From an uncultured Oscillospiraceae bacterium (GTDB lineage: Bacteria > Bacillota > Clostridia > Oscillospirales > Oscillospiraceae), in the NCBI GenBank assembly GCA_910585265.1, contig CAJUCA010000003.1, forward strand, positions 50,407 to 114,406: a DNA stretch of 64,000 nt, given 5' to 3'. Under the pieces are notes generated by a model. The model was not told where the DNA came from and searched no databases. It worked only from the letters and a program-made list of their open reading frames with translations. Below, piece by piece: positions 17,313 to 24,758 of this stretch (the first letter of the stretch is position 1; every line of letters begins with the position of its first letter). A program made the translations under genes and the position numbers.

Positions 17313-18023
17313 TCAGCGGCCGTGGTGGGGGCGTTCGTTGATCACCTTGCAGGCCTGGAGGAGCTGGGCGGTGACGTCGCTGGTGAACTTGCCCTCATAC
17401 ACGGTGAGCCGGGGGATCAGGTCGCCCCGCTCAATCACTACATATTTGGAGGGAAGGTGGTTCAAGGTAAAGGCCTTTACATCGGCCAGGCACCGCTCGC
17501 AGGGGCACAGGCCGAACATCTGGATATACTTGGGGGCCTTCTCCTCCACCAGCACCTGCATCACGTTGATGTAGCCGGGGTTGTCGGGGATCAGCGGCTC
17601 CTTGAAGTGGGGCTCCTCCTCCGGGGCGGGTTCGGCCTTCTCCACGGGAGCGGAGGCCGCTTGGACGGGCTCCGGCTCGGGCTGGGGCTCCGGCTGGACG
17701 GGTTCCGGCTCCGGCTGGGGGGCGGGCTGCTGGACGAGCTGGGGCTCCGGCTCCGGGACAGGCTCGGGCTGGGGGGCGGCGGGGGCGGGGCCGAGCTCGC
17801 TCTCCAGGGCGTCCTCCAGGGCGTTGCGGATCTGGACGGACACCGCGGCGTCCGGAGCCATGGAGGCCACGATGGGGGGCACCGCCGGGGCCGGGGCAGG
17901 GGGCGCGGCGGGGGCGGACCCGGACGCGGGGGCGGCCTCCTCCTGGGGGGCGGCGGGATCGGGCTTCTTGCTCAGCAGGTTCATCACCCGCGCGGTTTTG
18001 CTGGTTTTGTTGTCCTTGGCCAT
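17313..18023 (-). CDS. ComFB-domain protein with Pro/Glu-rich linker
   Basis: A 236-aa protein. Residues about 150-236 are a ComFB-family domain (YINVMQVLVEEKAPKYI, then CPCERCLADVKAFTLNHLPS, and a PHH ending), with the Cys cluster CPCERC and the LNxLPxKYV motif. Before it lies about 90 residues of Pro/Glu/Gln repeats and a helix rich in Ala/Glu. ComFB domains from cyanobacteria have been described as cyclic dinucleotide receptors; that this one binds c-di-GMP is an inference. It is convergent with the flagellar operon and probably co-transcribed with the ParA gene upstream of it. Confidence 0.8.
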   Translation of the reverse strand: MAKDNKTSKTARVMNLLSKKPDPAAPQEEAAPASGSAPAAPPAPAPAVPPIVASMAPDAAVSVQIRNALEDALESELGPAPAAPQPEPVPEPEPQLVQQPAPQPEPEPVQPEPQPEPEPVQAASAPVEKAEPAPEEEPHFKEPLIPDNPGYINVMQVLVEEKAPKYIQMFGLCPCERCLADVKAFTLNHLPSKYVVIERGDLIPRLTVYEGKFTSDVTAQLLQACKVINERPHHGR

Positions 18024-18069
18024 GATGACAGACTCTCCTTACAAAAGATTGGGATGGGTATGGTTTGGG

Positions 18070-18885
18070 TCAGCCGTTGAACAGCTGGGAGATATACCTC
18101 AGCCGGGATTTGGGCTTGGGGCGGGGGAACTGCGCCCCGGCCACCGCGTCGATGATGTCCTGGAAGTCCTGGGCGGGGCGGGAGTCGGGCTGGTAGGTCA
18201 GCACGGTCTGCCCGTGGGCGGGGGCCATGGCCACGCCCACCCCCCGGTGGATCTTGGCCTCGAACACCTGGCTGTCCAGCTGCTCCGCCACCACCTGGGC
18301 CATCTCCAAAATGTCCTTGGACAGGGTGAGGCGGCCGTTGAACTTGTTGATCAGGATGCCCAGCACCTTCAGATTGGGGTTGAAGGTGGCCCGCACCGTC
18401 TCAATGGTCTCCTGGAGCTGGGTGATGCCCACCAGGCTCAGCACCTCCGCCTCCATGGGCACAATGAGGCCGCTGGAGGCCACGTAGGCGTTGACGGTGA
18501 GGATATTCAGGGCGGGGGGCGTGTCGATGATGACGAAGTCGTACCGGTCCCGGACGGCGGTCAGCAGGTCGCTGAGCATAAACTCCCGGCGGGGGGCGGT
18601 GAAGCCCACCTCGGCGGCGGACAGCATGATGTCCGAGGGCAGCACGTCCCCGTACTCGGTGGACTGGATGGCGGCTTCCATGGGGCAGGTGCCCTGGAAC
18701 ACGTCGTAGACGGTGCTGCCCGAGCCGATGTCCAGCCCCAGGTTGAAGCCCAGGTTTCCCTGGGGGTCCAGGTCGATGCCCAGCACCCTCGCGCCCCGCT
18801 GGTGCAGGCCGCAGATCAGCGAGGAGGCGGTGGTGGTTTTGCCCACGCCGCCCTTTTGGTTGGTGACAGTGATAATTTGCGTCAA
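18070..18885 (-). CDS. ParA/Soj/MinD-type ATPase
   Basis: A 271-aa P-loop ATPase. The start is taken as TTG 18885, preceded by GGGAGGG at proper distance; the frame is open further upstream but without a ribosome site. The deviant Walker A KGGVGKTTTA is at residues 11-20, Walker A' is DLDPQGNLG, Walker B is FVIIDTPPALN. It resembles chromosome/plasmid ParA (Soj) more than FlhG, although it lies in a motility region. No ParB-like gene is adjacent. It is followed 46 bp later by the ComFB gene, suggesting a two-gene unit that could position something in the cell. Confidence 0.85.
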   Translation of the reverse strand: MTQIITVTNQKGGVGKTTTASSLICGLHQRGARVLGIDLDPQGNLGFNLGLDIGSGSTVYDVFQGTCPMEAAIQSTEYGDVLPSDIMLSAAEVGFTAPRREFMLSDLLTAVRDRYDFVIIDTPPALNILTVNAYVASSGLIVPMEAEVLSLVGITQLQETIETVRATFNPNLKVLGILINKFNGRLTLSKDILEMAQVVAEQLDSQVFEAKIHRGVGVAMAPAHGQTVLTYQPDSRPAQDFQDIIDAVAGAQFPRPKPKSRLRYISQLFNG

Positions 18886-18933
18886 GGATGATTCCCTCCC
18901 TATAGCTGTATGCAAAAACTTGGGGAAAAGTCT

Positions 18934-18960
18934 TAAGTTTACTATACTACAGGTCGATAA
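18934..18960 (+). promoter_or_regulatory. Sigma-D (FliA) promoter for fliD
   Basis: TAAG at 18934-18937, 15 bp, then GTCGATAA at 18953-18960, close to the Bacillus sigma-D consensus TAAA-N15-GCCGATAT. It lies 111 bp before fliD and overlaps the leader of the divergent ParA gene. Confidence 0.65.
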
Positions 18961-19071
18961 AAAAGAACAGAGGTAGAACAAAAAAACTCTGAAAATTTTT
19001 CAAAAAATTATCCTGCGGGAATGCTTCGGGCAGTCCCTGCCCGCGGAGTTTTGTGAAAGGAGCGGTTCAAT

Positions 19072-21849
19072 ATGGCATCTATTACCAGTTTGAGCAACAG
19101 CAGCTATAACAGCAGCAGCATCTACGGCAACCGCAACGTCCTGTCCGGTCTGGCCAGCGGCATGGACACCGAGGCCATGATCGAAAACGCGGTGGCGGGC
19201 ATCAAGCTGAAGATCGAGAACCTGGTGAAGAAGCGCACCAAGGTGGAGTGGCAGCAGGAGGCCTACCGCAGCATCATCGACAAGGCGGTGAACTTCAACA
19301 CCAAGTACACCTCCTACTCCTCCAAGACCAACCTGCTCAGTGCCAGCTTCTTCAACAGCGCGGTGAACACCGCCGTCAACGGCACCTGGAAGGACAAGAT
19401 CACCGCCAGCGGCAAGACCTCCAGCGACATCAAGATCAACGCCGTGAAGCAGATGGCCAAGGCCGCCACCTATACCACGTCCGGCCTGGGCGGCAAGTTC
19501 AAGGGCGAGATCAACGGCATCGAGGGTGCCAAGGGCCTGGATCTGAACGAGTCCATGGATGTGAGCAATATCTCCGGCAGCCTGTCCATCCAGTACGGCT
19601 CCGGCAAGCAGGGGGCCAGCTTCACCATCAGCTTCGACGAGCTGGACGATATCGTGGGCAGCGGCCAGGAGCTGGCGGACGCCATCAACGAGAAGCTGGC
19701 CGACGTGACCTACACCTACACCAAGAACGGCTTCCAGGAGACCACCACCGCCGACAAGGCCGTCCAGGCCGTGTATATGGGTGGCGAGATCGTCTTCAAG
19801 GACGTGCTGGGCAACGGGAACAAGGTGAGCATCGGCGGCGTGTCCGGCGATATGGAGGACACCCTGGGCATCAGCGCGGGGGACACCTCCATCAGCGTGA
19901 ACTACGACACCAAGTGGTCCAGCTCCAAGACCACCGCCGAGTACCTGGAGGGCAAGGAGCTGGGCGTCACCTACAACGGCACCACCAAGAAGATCAGCAT
20001 GGACAAGGTGCTGGAGCGGATGGGCGACCAGGCTGGGCAGGAGAATGCCCGCTTCCAGATCGCCCTCCAGGAGGAGCTGGACAGCGCGTTCGGCTCCGGC
20101 AAGATCACGGTGGACCGGGGGCAGGACGGCAAGCTGTCCCTCACCCCCTCCGGGGAGGGCGACACCCTGGCCCTGGGCGGCACCGCCCTGAAGGGCCTGG
20201 GCTTTACCGAGGACAACACCAACTACGTCAACACCGGGAAGAAGCTGTCCGAGCTGCTGGGGGAGGACTTCCTGGACAAGGCCCAGAAGCTGAAGGCGGA
20301 GGGCGAGGTCAAAAACAGCGCGGACGGCAAGTACTCCGTGGACAGCAAGGGCAACCGGGTGTCCAAGGGGGAGGACGGCGAGTATTACCGGGTGGACGCC
20401 GACGGCGAGTTCCTGTATGACTTCAGCATCAACGGGGCCAACATCAGCGTCACCAAGAACACCACCCTGGAGCGCCTGATGAACTCCATCAACTCCAGCG
20501 CGGAGGCGGGGGTGAAGGTGAGCTATTCCAAGCTGACCAACGAATTCCAGTTCACCGCGTCCCAGACCGGCGCCAGCGGCAGGATCGAGTTCGGCGGGCT
20601 GGCCAAGGATATGTTTGTCACCCATGACCGCGAAGCCAGCGACAGCTTTGCCGATACCTATGGCCTTGGCCTGAGCGACGGCCAAAGCAAGCGCTTTGCC
20701 TTTTCCTTCGAGGGCCGTGACCTCAGCTTCGAGATCTCGAGCGGGGACTCGATGCAGGACGTTGCCGACCATCTGAATATGCTCCTGAGCAATTACGACC
20801 AGACCGCTTCCTATGATGAGCTTACGGGCCAGATCATGGTCACCGACAAGACGGGCAAAATGGTGGACTTTGAGCTGTACGAGGGCCAGAGCAGCTCTGC
20901 CGGGACGAAGATTGACCGCCCCGAATTTGAGTCCTCTTTTACCAGCGGCCAAGACGCCGTCATGGACGTGGAGATCAACGGCAAGCGGTTCGAGGACCTG
21001 ACCCGCTCCAGCAACAGCTTTGACCTGGACGGCCTCACCGTCAACGTGAAGGGCACCTTTGAGGCCAAGGCCGCCGAGGACGGGAAGGACTATGAGCCCA
21101 TCACCTTCGCCACCTCCACCGACACCGACAAGATCGTGGACGTGATCCGGCAGTTCGTGGACGACTACAACGAGATGGCCACCGAGATCAAGAACCAGTA
21201 CTCCACCCTGCCCGCCCAGAAAAGCAACGGAGCCAAGTATGAGCCCCTCACCTCCGAGCAGGAGGACCAGTACTCCGAGAGCGAGCTGAAGGCGTACTAC
21301 GAGAAGGCCAAGCAGGGCGTGCTGTTCGGGGACACCAACCTGTCCGGTATGTACAGCAAGCTGCTGTCCGCCATCGCCCCGGGCGGCACCGACGGCCAGA
21401 CCCTCCGGGAGATCGGCATCGGCACCAGCTACAGCAACGGCATGACCACCCTGTCCCTGGACGAGGATAAGCTGCGCGCCGCCCTGGAGAGCGACCCGGA
21501 CAAGGTGAAGAACGCCTTCACCAAGTCCAAGGAGGGCGGCTCCTCCAGCGACGGGCTGATGACCCGGATGCAGGACACCCTGAACACCTACGTCAAGACC
21601 ACCGGAGAGCCCAAGGGCATCCTGATCCAGCGGGCGGGCTCCAACAAGGCCTATACCTCGCTGAACAACAACACCCTCAAGACCCAGATCGACAACATTG
21701 ACAACCAGATCGAACGCTGGCAGAACAAGATGGCCAGCCAGATTGACCGGTACACCACCCAGTTCAGCCGCCTGGAGCAGCTGATTGCCGAGATGAACTC
21801 CCAGAGCTCCGCCATGATGGGCCTGATGGGCGGTTCCAGCGGCTACTAA
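19072..21849 (+). CDS. fliD: Flagellar filament cap protein FliD (enlarged)
   Basis: FliD (925 aa) caps the growing filament and folds flagellin. The N-terminal FliD_N region (RNVLSGLASGMDTEAMIENA) and the C-terminal FliD_C region (VDVIRQFVDDYNEMATEI, then GMYSKLLSAI, and a final helix LSNNTLKTQIDNID-like with IERWQNKMASQIDRYT) are clear. Bacillus FliD has about 500 residues, so roughly 400 extra residues lie in the exposed middle. Around 20600-20960 codon choice changes (many T-ending codons such as GAT, TAT, CTT) relative to both flanks, suggesting a recombined surface segment. AAAGGAG precedes the ATG. Confidence 0.93.
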   Translation: MASITSLSNSSYNSSSIYGNRNVLSGLASGMDTEAMIENAVAGIKLKIENLVKKRTKVEWQQEAYRSIIDKAVNFNTKYTSYSSKTNLLSASFFNSAVNTAVNGTWKDKITASGKTSSDIKINAVKQMAKAATYTTSGLGGKFKGEINGIEGAKGLDLNESMDVSNISGSLSIQYGSGKQGASFTISFDELDDIVGSGQELADAINEKLADVTYTYTKNGFQETTTADKAVQAVYMGGEIVFKDVLGNGNKVSIGGVSGDMEDTLGISAGDTSISVNYDTKWSSSKTTAEYLEGKELGVTYNGTTKKISMDKVLERMGDQAGQENARFQIALQEELDSAFGSGKITVDRGQDGKLSLTPSGEGDTLALGGTALKGLGFTEDNTNYVNTGKKLSELLGEDFLDKAQKLKAEGEVKNSADGKYSVDSKGNRVSKGEDGEYYRVDADGEFLYDFSINGANISVTKNTTLERLMNSINSSAEAGVKVSYSKLTNEFQFTASQTGASGRIEFGGLAKDMFVTHDREASDSFADTYGLGLSDGQSKRFAFSFEGRDLSFEISSGDSMQDVADHLNMLLSNYDQTASYDELTGQIMVTDKTGKMVDFELYEGQSSSAGTKIDRPEFESSFTSGQDAVMDVEINGKRFEDLTRSSNSFDLDGLTVNVKGTFEAKAAEDGKDYEPITFATSTDTDKIVDVIRQFVDDYNEMATEIKNQYSTLPAQKSNGAKYEPLTSEQEDQYSESELKAYYEKAKQGVLFGDTNLSGMYSKLLSAIAPGGTDGQTLREIGIGTSYSNGMTTLSLDEDKLRAALESDPDKVKNAFTKSKEGGSSSDGLMTRMQDTLNTYVKTTGEPKGILIQRAGSNKAYTSLNNNTLKTQIDNIDNQIERWQNKMASQIDRYTTQFSRLEQLIAEMNSQSSAMMGLMGGSSGY

Positions 21850-21874
21850 ACCACAGATCAAGAAGGAGTCAAGC

Positions 21875-22288
21875 ATGGATCTCAAAGGCTACCAGGGCTA
21901 CCAGGGCTACCAGGAGCAGGGCATCAATGATATGACCCCCGGCGAGCTGCTGCTGCTGCTGTACGACGAGCTGGTGAAGCGGCTGTTCCGGGCGGGCCTG
22001 GCCCTGGACAAGGAGGATTATGACCTGTTCGAGGCCAGCGTGGACCGCTCGCTGGACATCATCCGCTACCTGGACGACACCCTGGATATGCAGTATCCCA
22101 TCAGCCGGAACCTGAACCGCCTGTACGACTACTTCAGCTTTGAGCTGAACCGGGTGAAGGCGGGCCGGAACAAGACCGAGCTGGACCGGGTGAAAACCAT
22201 GGCGGGCGAGCTGCGGGACACCTTCCGGGAGGCCCAGAAAACCGGGGAGCAGGAGCTGGCCCAGCAGGGGGCCGGAGGGCAGGCATGA
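21875..22288 (+). CDS. fliS: Flagellin export chaperone FliS
   Basis: FliS (137 aa) binds flagellin before export. The N-terminus is a Tyr/Gln repeat (GYQGYQGYQ, a threefold 9-bp DNA repeat) as commonly seen in FliS, followed by MTPGELLLLLYDELVKRLFRA, the characteristic first helix. The rest is helical. AAGGAG precedes the ATG and it overlaps the next gene by 4 bp. Confidence 0.92.
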   Translation: MDLKGYQGYQGYQEQGINDMTPGELLLLLYDELVKRLFRAGLALDKEDYDLFEASVDRSLDIIRYLDDTLDMQYPISRNLNRLYDYFSFELNRVKAGRNKTELDRVKTMAGELRDTFREAQKTGEQELAQQGAGGQA

Positions 22289-22701
22289 CGGAAAAGGCAG
22301 TCATGGACGCCCTGGTACAGATGAAGCGGACGGGGAACCTGCTGAACGAGCTGGAGGACGTGACCCGCCAGCTGGGGGAGGCCATCGACCGCAACGATCA
22401 GGTGAGTATGCAGATGCTGGTGGCCATGCGGGAGGATCCGCTGGAAAAGCTCCAGGCCGCGGACGTGGCGGTGCGGGATCAGCTGGAGGCCCTCCACGAC
22501 GGCGACGAGGCCGCCGCGCTGGCGGGTATGCTGAACGGCGGCCCGCCCCTCCAGCCGGGGGAGCGGACCCAGCAGATGCTGTGTGATCAGGTGGCGGCCA
22601 ACCGCCGCCGCCTCAAGCAGATTATGGATCTGGACAAGGCACTGAGCCAACGCCTGGGGCGGAACAGCTCCGCACCCCAGTCCGGGGAGCTGCGGGGATA
22701 A
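22285..22701 (+). CDS. Probable FliT-like flagellar chaperone
   Basis: A 138-aa, mostly helical protein that overlaps fliS (ATGA). Its size, coiled-coil character (LLNELEDVTRQLGEAI) and position after fliD-fliS fit the FliT slot, where a small chaperone for the cap protein is usual. Sequence similarity is too weak to be sure; a FlgN-like fold is an alternative. Confidence 0.6.
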   Translation: MTEKAVMDALVQMKRTGNLLNELEDVTRQLGEAIDRNDQVSMQMLVAMREDPLEKLQAADVAVRDQLEALHDGDEAAALAGMLNGGPPLQPGERTQQMLCDQVAANRRRLKQIMDLDKALSQRLGRNSSAPQSGELRG

Positions 22702-22740
22702 AAAAGAAGCCCACGGGCCTCGTCTGACGGGGCCCGCGGG
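22699..22740 (-). terminator. Terminator for the C39-like peptidase gene
   Basis: On the minus strand a GC-rich stem (CCCGCGGGCC with GGCCCGTGGG, one mismatch) is followed by TTCTTTTTT. A second perfect 12-bp stem without a T-run lies at 22746-22775 (ATATCGGCCCGG / CCGGGCCGATAT). Confidence 0.75.
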
Positions 22741-22781
22741 TGACGATATCGGCCCGGTGGATACCGGGCCGATATTCCGCG

Positions 22782-23732
22782 CTAAGTACCGGGCGGGGAG
22801 AGCACCCACAGGGGCGCGCCGTTGTCCCGGGCGGAGGACAGCTCATTCAGGATGATCTGGGGGTCCCACAGCATGAGGCTCCGCTCCGGGCTGTTGGGGT
22901 CGGCCACCAGTACGTCCCCGAAGGCGGTGACCCCCCGGAGGAGGATGAAGTGCCCGCCGTTGGTGAAGTGGCCGGGGCCCACCAGGGCCACCAGCAGCTT
23001 GCCCTGGCGCAGGGCGTCCCGCACATCCGCCGCCTCCCGGGAGGGGAAGGGCTGGGCCTCGATGCCGAAGCCCGCCGCCGCGCCCTGAATGATGGAGTGG
23101 CGGGAGCCGCCCTTCCTGGCCCAGTGGCCGTTGGACACCGCCCAGGCCGCCATGGAAACCGGGTCGGCGGTCTCATCGGTGAGGCTGGCCACCGCCATGG
23201 CCATCACCGTGGGGCCGCAGCCGTAAGGCCCGATGGTGTCGGTGCCGTAGGGCTGGTCCGCCCACTGGGGAGCGGACTGGCAGTAGTAGACGATATCCAC
23301 GGAGCCGCCGGTGAGAAGCTCCCGGTCCCCCTCCCGCCGCAGCTCGGTGATGGGGGAGGGGGTAGGGACGGCGGGGTCCTCCTGAGACGGGGGACGGTAC
23401 TTTTCCAGGTGATCCTTAGGGGCGGTAAGTTCCGCCCAGCGTTCCGCGGTCTCCTCGGCGAACCGGGAGAGGCCGTCCGCCGCGTCCTGGAGTAGCTGTC
23501 CGGCGGCGTCCGCTGTGTCCCGGCAGAATTGGGCGGCGGCGTTGAGGCCCGCCCGGCCCGTGTCCACCGCCACCCCGGCGGCGTACCGCACCGGGGAGAC
23601 GATGGCCTCATACAGCTCCGGCTCGAAGTAGCGGCAGGCGGCCAGCTCCGCCGCGCCGATGCACAGCAGGGCCAGCAGGGCGGCCAGCACGATATTCCGT
23701 TTTGTGTGCTTTACGATGAAGGGCGGGCGCAC
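22782..23732 (-). CDS. Membrane-anchored C39-like cysteine peptidase
   Basis: A 316-aa protein. GTG 23732 is chosen because AAAGGAGG lies seven bases upstream; the frame is open to 23768. After a short basic stretch there is a membrane anchor (NIVLAALLALLCIGAAEL, about residues 15-32), then a helical spacer, then a Peptidase_C39_2-like domain from about residue 150: the Cys in GPYGCGPTVMAMA, the His in GGHFILLRG, and the Asp/Asn in VADPNS. It probably cleaves peptides outside the membrane; the substrate is unknown. It is transcribed divergently from the FtsE-like gene. Confidence 0.75.
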   Translation of the reverse strand: MRPPFIVKHTKRNIVLAALLALLCIGAAELAACRYFEPELYEAIVSPVRYAAGVAVDTGRAGLNAAAQFCRDTADAAGQLLQDAADGLSRFAEETAERWAELTAPKDHLEKYRPPSQEDPAVPTPSPITELRREGDRELLTGGSVDIVYYCQSAPQWADQPYGTDTIGPYGCGPTVMAMAVASLTDETADPVSMAAWAVSNGHWARKGGSRHSIIQGAAAGFGIEAQPFPSREAADVRDALRQGKLLVALVGPGHFTNGGHFILLRGVTAFGDVLVADPNSPERSLMLWDPQIILNELSSARDNGAPLWVLSPPGT

Positions 23733-23820
23733 GCTGACGCCTCCTTTCGATTTGGGAATAAATTCCACGTTTTTGGATGGAAAAAAGACATTAAATCCCC
23801 TTTCATCTGGGACAAATCCG

Positions 23821-23896
23821 TGCTATAATATAGGTCGGCCTTTTGAAGGGCGCAGCTGCGCTGGTTCTATTATAGCAGAAGTTTCGCCTTTTTCAA
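23821..23896. promoter_or_regulatory. Divergent, symmetric promoter region
   Basis: TGCTATAATA at 23821-23830 and its exact inverse TATTATAGCA at 23868-23877 each contain a TATAAT -10 box, one for each strand. The minus-strand promoter has TTGAAA as -35 (23891-23896, 16-bp spacer) and drives the peptidase; the plus-strand -35 is weak. A 12-bp palindrome GCGCAGCTGCGC lies between them. The predicted transcripts overlap at their 5' ends. Confidence 0.6.
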
Positions 23897-23945
23897 TGGA
23901 AAGAATCTGGCCCGGCTAATTTTGCCCGCCGCTGGGGAGTAGCGT

Positions 23946-24722
23946 ATGCCCACGATTGAACTGGAAAACGTCACAAAAGTTTATAAGCCCAAACGCCGTC
24001 GGAAGGGCCTGGTACATACGGACATGGGCGTGGAGGAGGTCAACCTCACCATCCGGCAGGGCGAATTCGTCTTTGTGGTGGGGGCCAGCGGCTCGGGAAA
24101 AAGCACCCTGCTGCGGCTCATCACCGGGGAGATCAGGCCCAACGAGGGCCGGGTCTGCGTGGACGAAAAGGAGCTGGGCTGGATGCTGAAGCTCAGCCGG
24201 AACCGGGCGGCCATGATGTTCGGCAAGATCTGGCAGGACCCCACCCTGATCCGCAAAAAGACCATCGGGGACAACCTGGCCCTGGCGGTGAAGATCGCCT
24301 TCGGGCGGGAAAGCCCCCGGCTGGTGGACCTGCGGATCAAGAAGGTGCTGGGGCTGGTGGGGCTGAAGGGGGTGGAGAAGAAGTACCCCGTGGAGCTGTC
24401 CATCGGCGAGTGCCGCCGGGTGGAGCTGGCCCGGGCCCTCATCGCCAGCCCGCCCGTCCTGGTGCTGGACGAGATCACCGCCAACCTGGACGACGACTGC
24501 ATCTGGGACACCCTCCACCTGCTGAACGACGTGAACCGGAGGGGGACCACCGTGATCATGGCGACCCACGACAGCCAGTATGTGAACATCCTCCGCCGCA
24601 GGGTGATCACCATGTCCGGCGGCCGGGTGATCGGCGACATACAAAAGGGGAAATACGGCGATGTGCTGGAGCGGGACCGGGATACCGGCCTCCCGCCCAG
24701 GGCTGGAGCCGATTTGATATAA
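23946..24722 (+). CDS. FtsE-like ABC transporter ATPase
   Basis: A 258-aa ATP-binding cassette protein resembling FtsE. Walker A is GASGSGKST, the Q-loop region is KIWQDPTLIRKKTIGDN, the signature reads LSIGECRRV (instead of LSGGE), Walker B is VLVLDEITANLD, and the H-loop is MATH. FtsE works with the membrane protein FtsX to control peptidoglycan hydrolases, but no ftsX-like gene follows; the next gene, 36 bp on, is a chemoreceptor. The basic N-terminal insert (KPKRRRKG) is unusual. The ATPase residues look intact; function here is unknown. Confidence 0.8.
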   Translation: MPTIELENVTKVYKPKRRRKGLVHTDMGVEEVNLTIRQGEFVFVVGASGSGKSTLLRLITGEIRPNEGRVCVDEKELGWMLKLSRNRAAMMFGKIWQDPTLIRKKTIGDNLALAVKIAFGRESPRLVDLRIKKVLGLVGLKGVEKKYPVELSIGECRRVELARALIASPPVLVLDEITANLDDDCIWDTLHLLNDVNRRGTTVIMATHDSQYVNILRRRVITMSGGRVIGDIQKGKYGDVLERDRDTGLPPRAGADLI

Positions 24723-24758
24723 AGTCCACAGTCAAGAAAATTTAGGAGGAAAGAGTCC

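Noticed and set aside
18070..18885. ParA-type ATPase as FlhG
   Set aside because: No flhF neighbour, and the sequence (DPQGNLG, TPPALN) resembles Soj/ParA; not called FlhG, although a role in motility remains possible.
23946..24722. Assignment of the ABC ATPase as the cell-division FtsE
   Set aside because: No ftsX follows, and the signature and Walker B regions deviate (LSIGE, DEIT). Kept as FtsE-like only.
24700..24730. GCCGATTT before the chemoreceptor gene as a sigma-D -10 element
   Set aside because: It lies within the end of the FtsE-like coding sequence and has no TAAA-like element 15 bp upstream.
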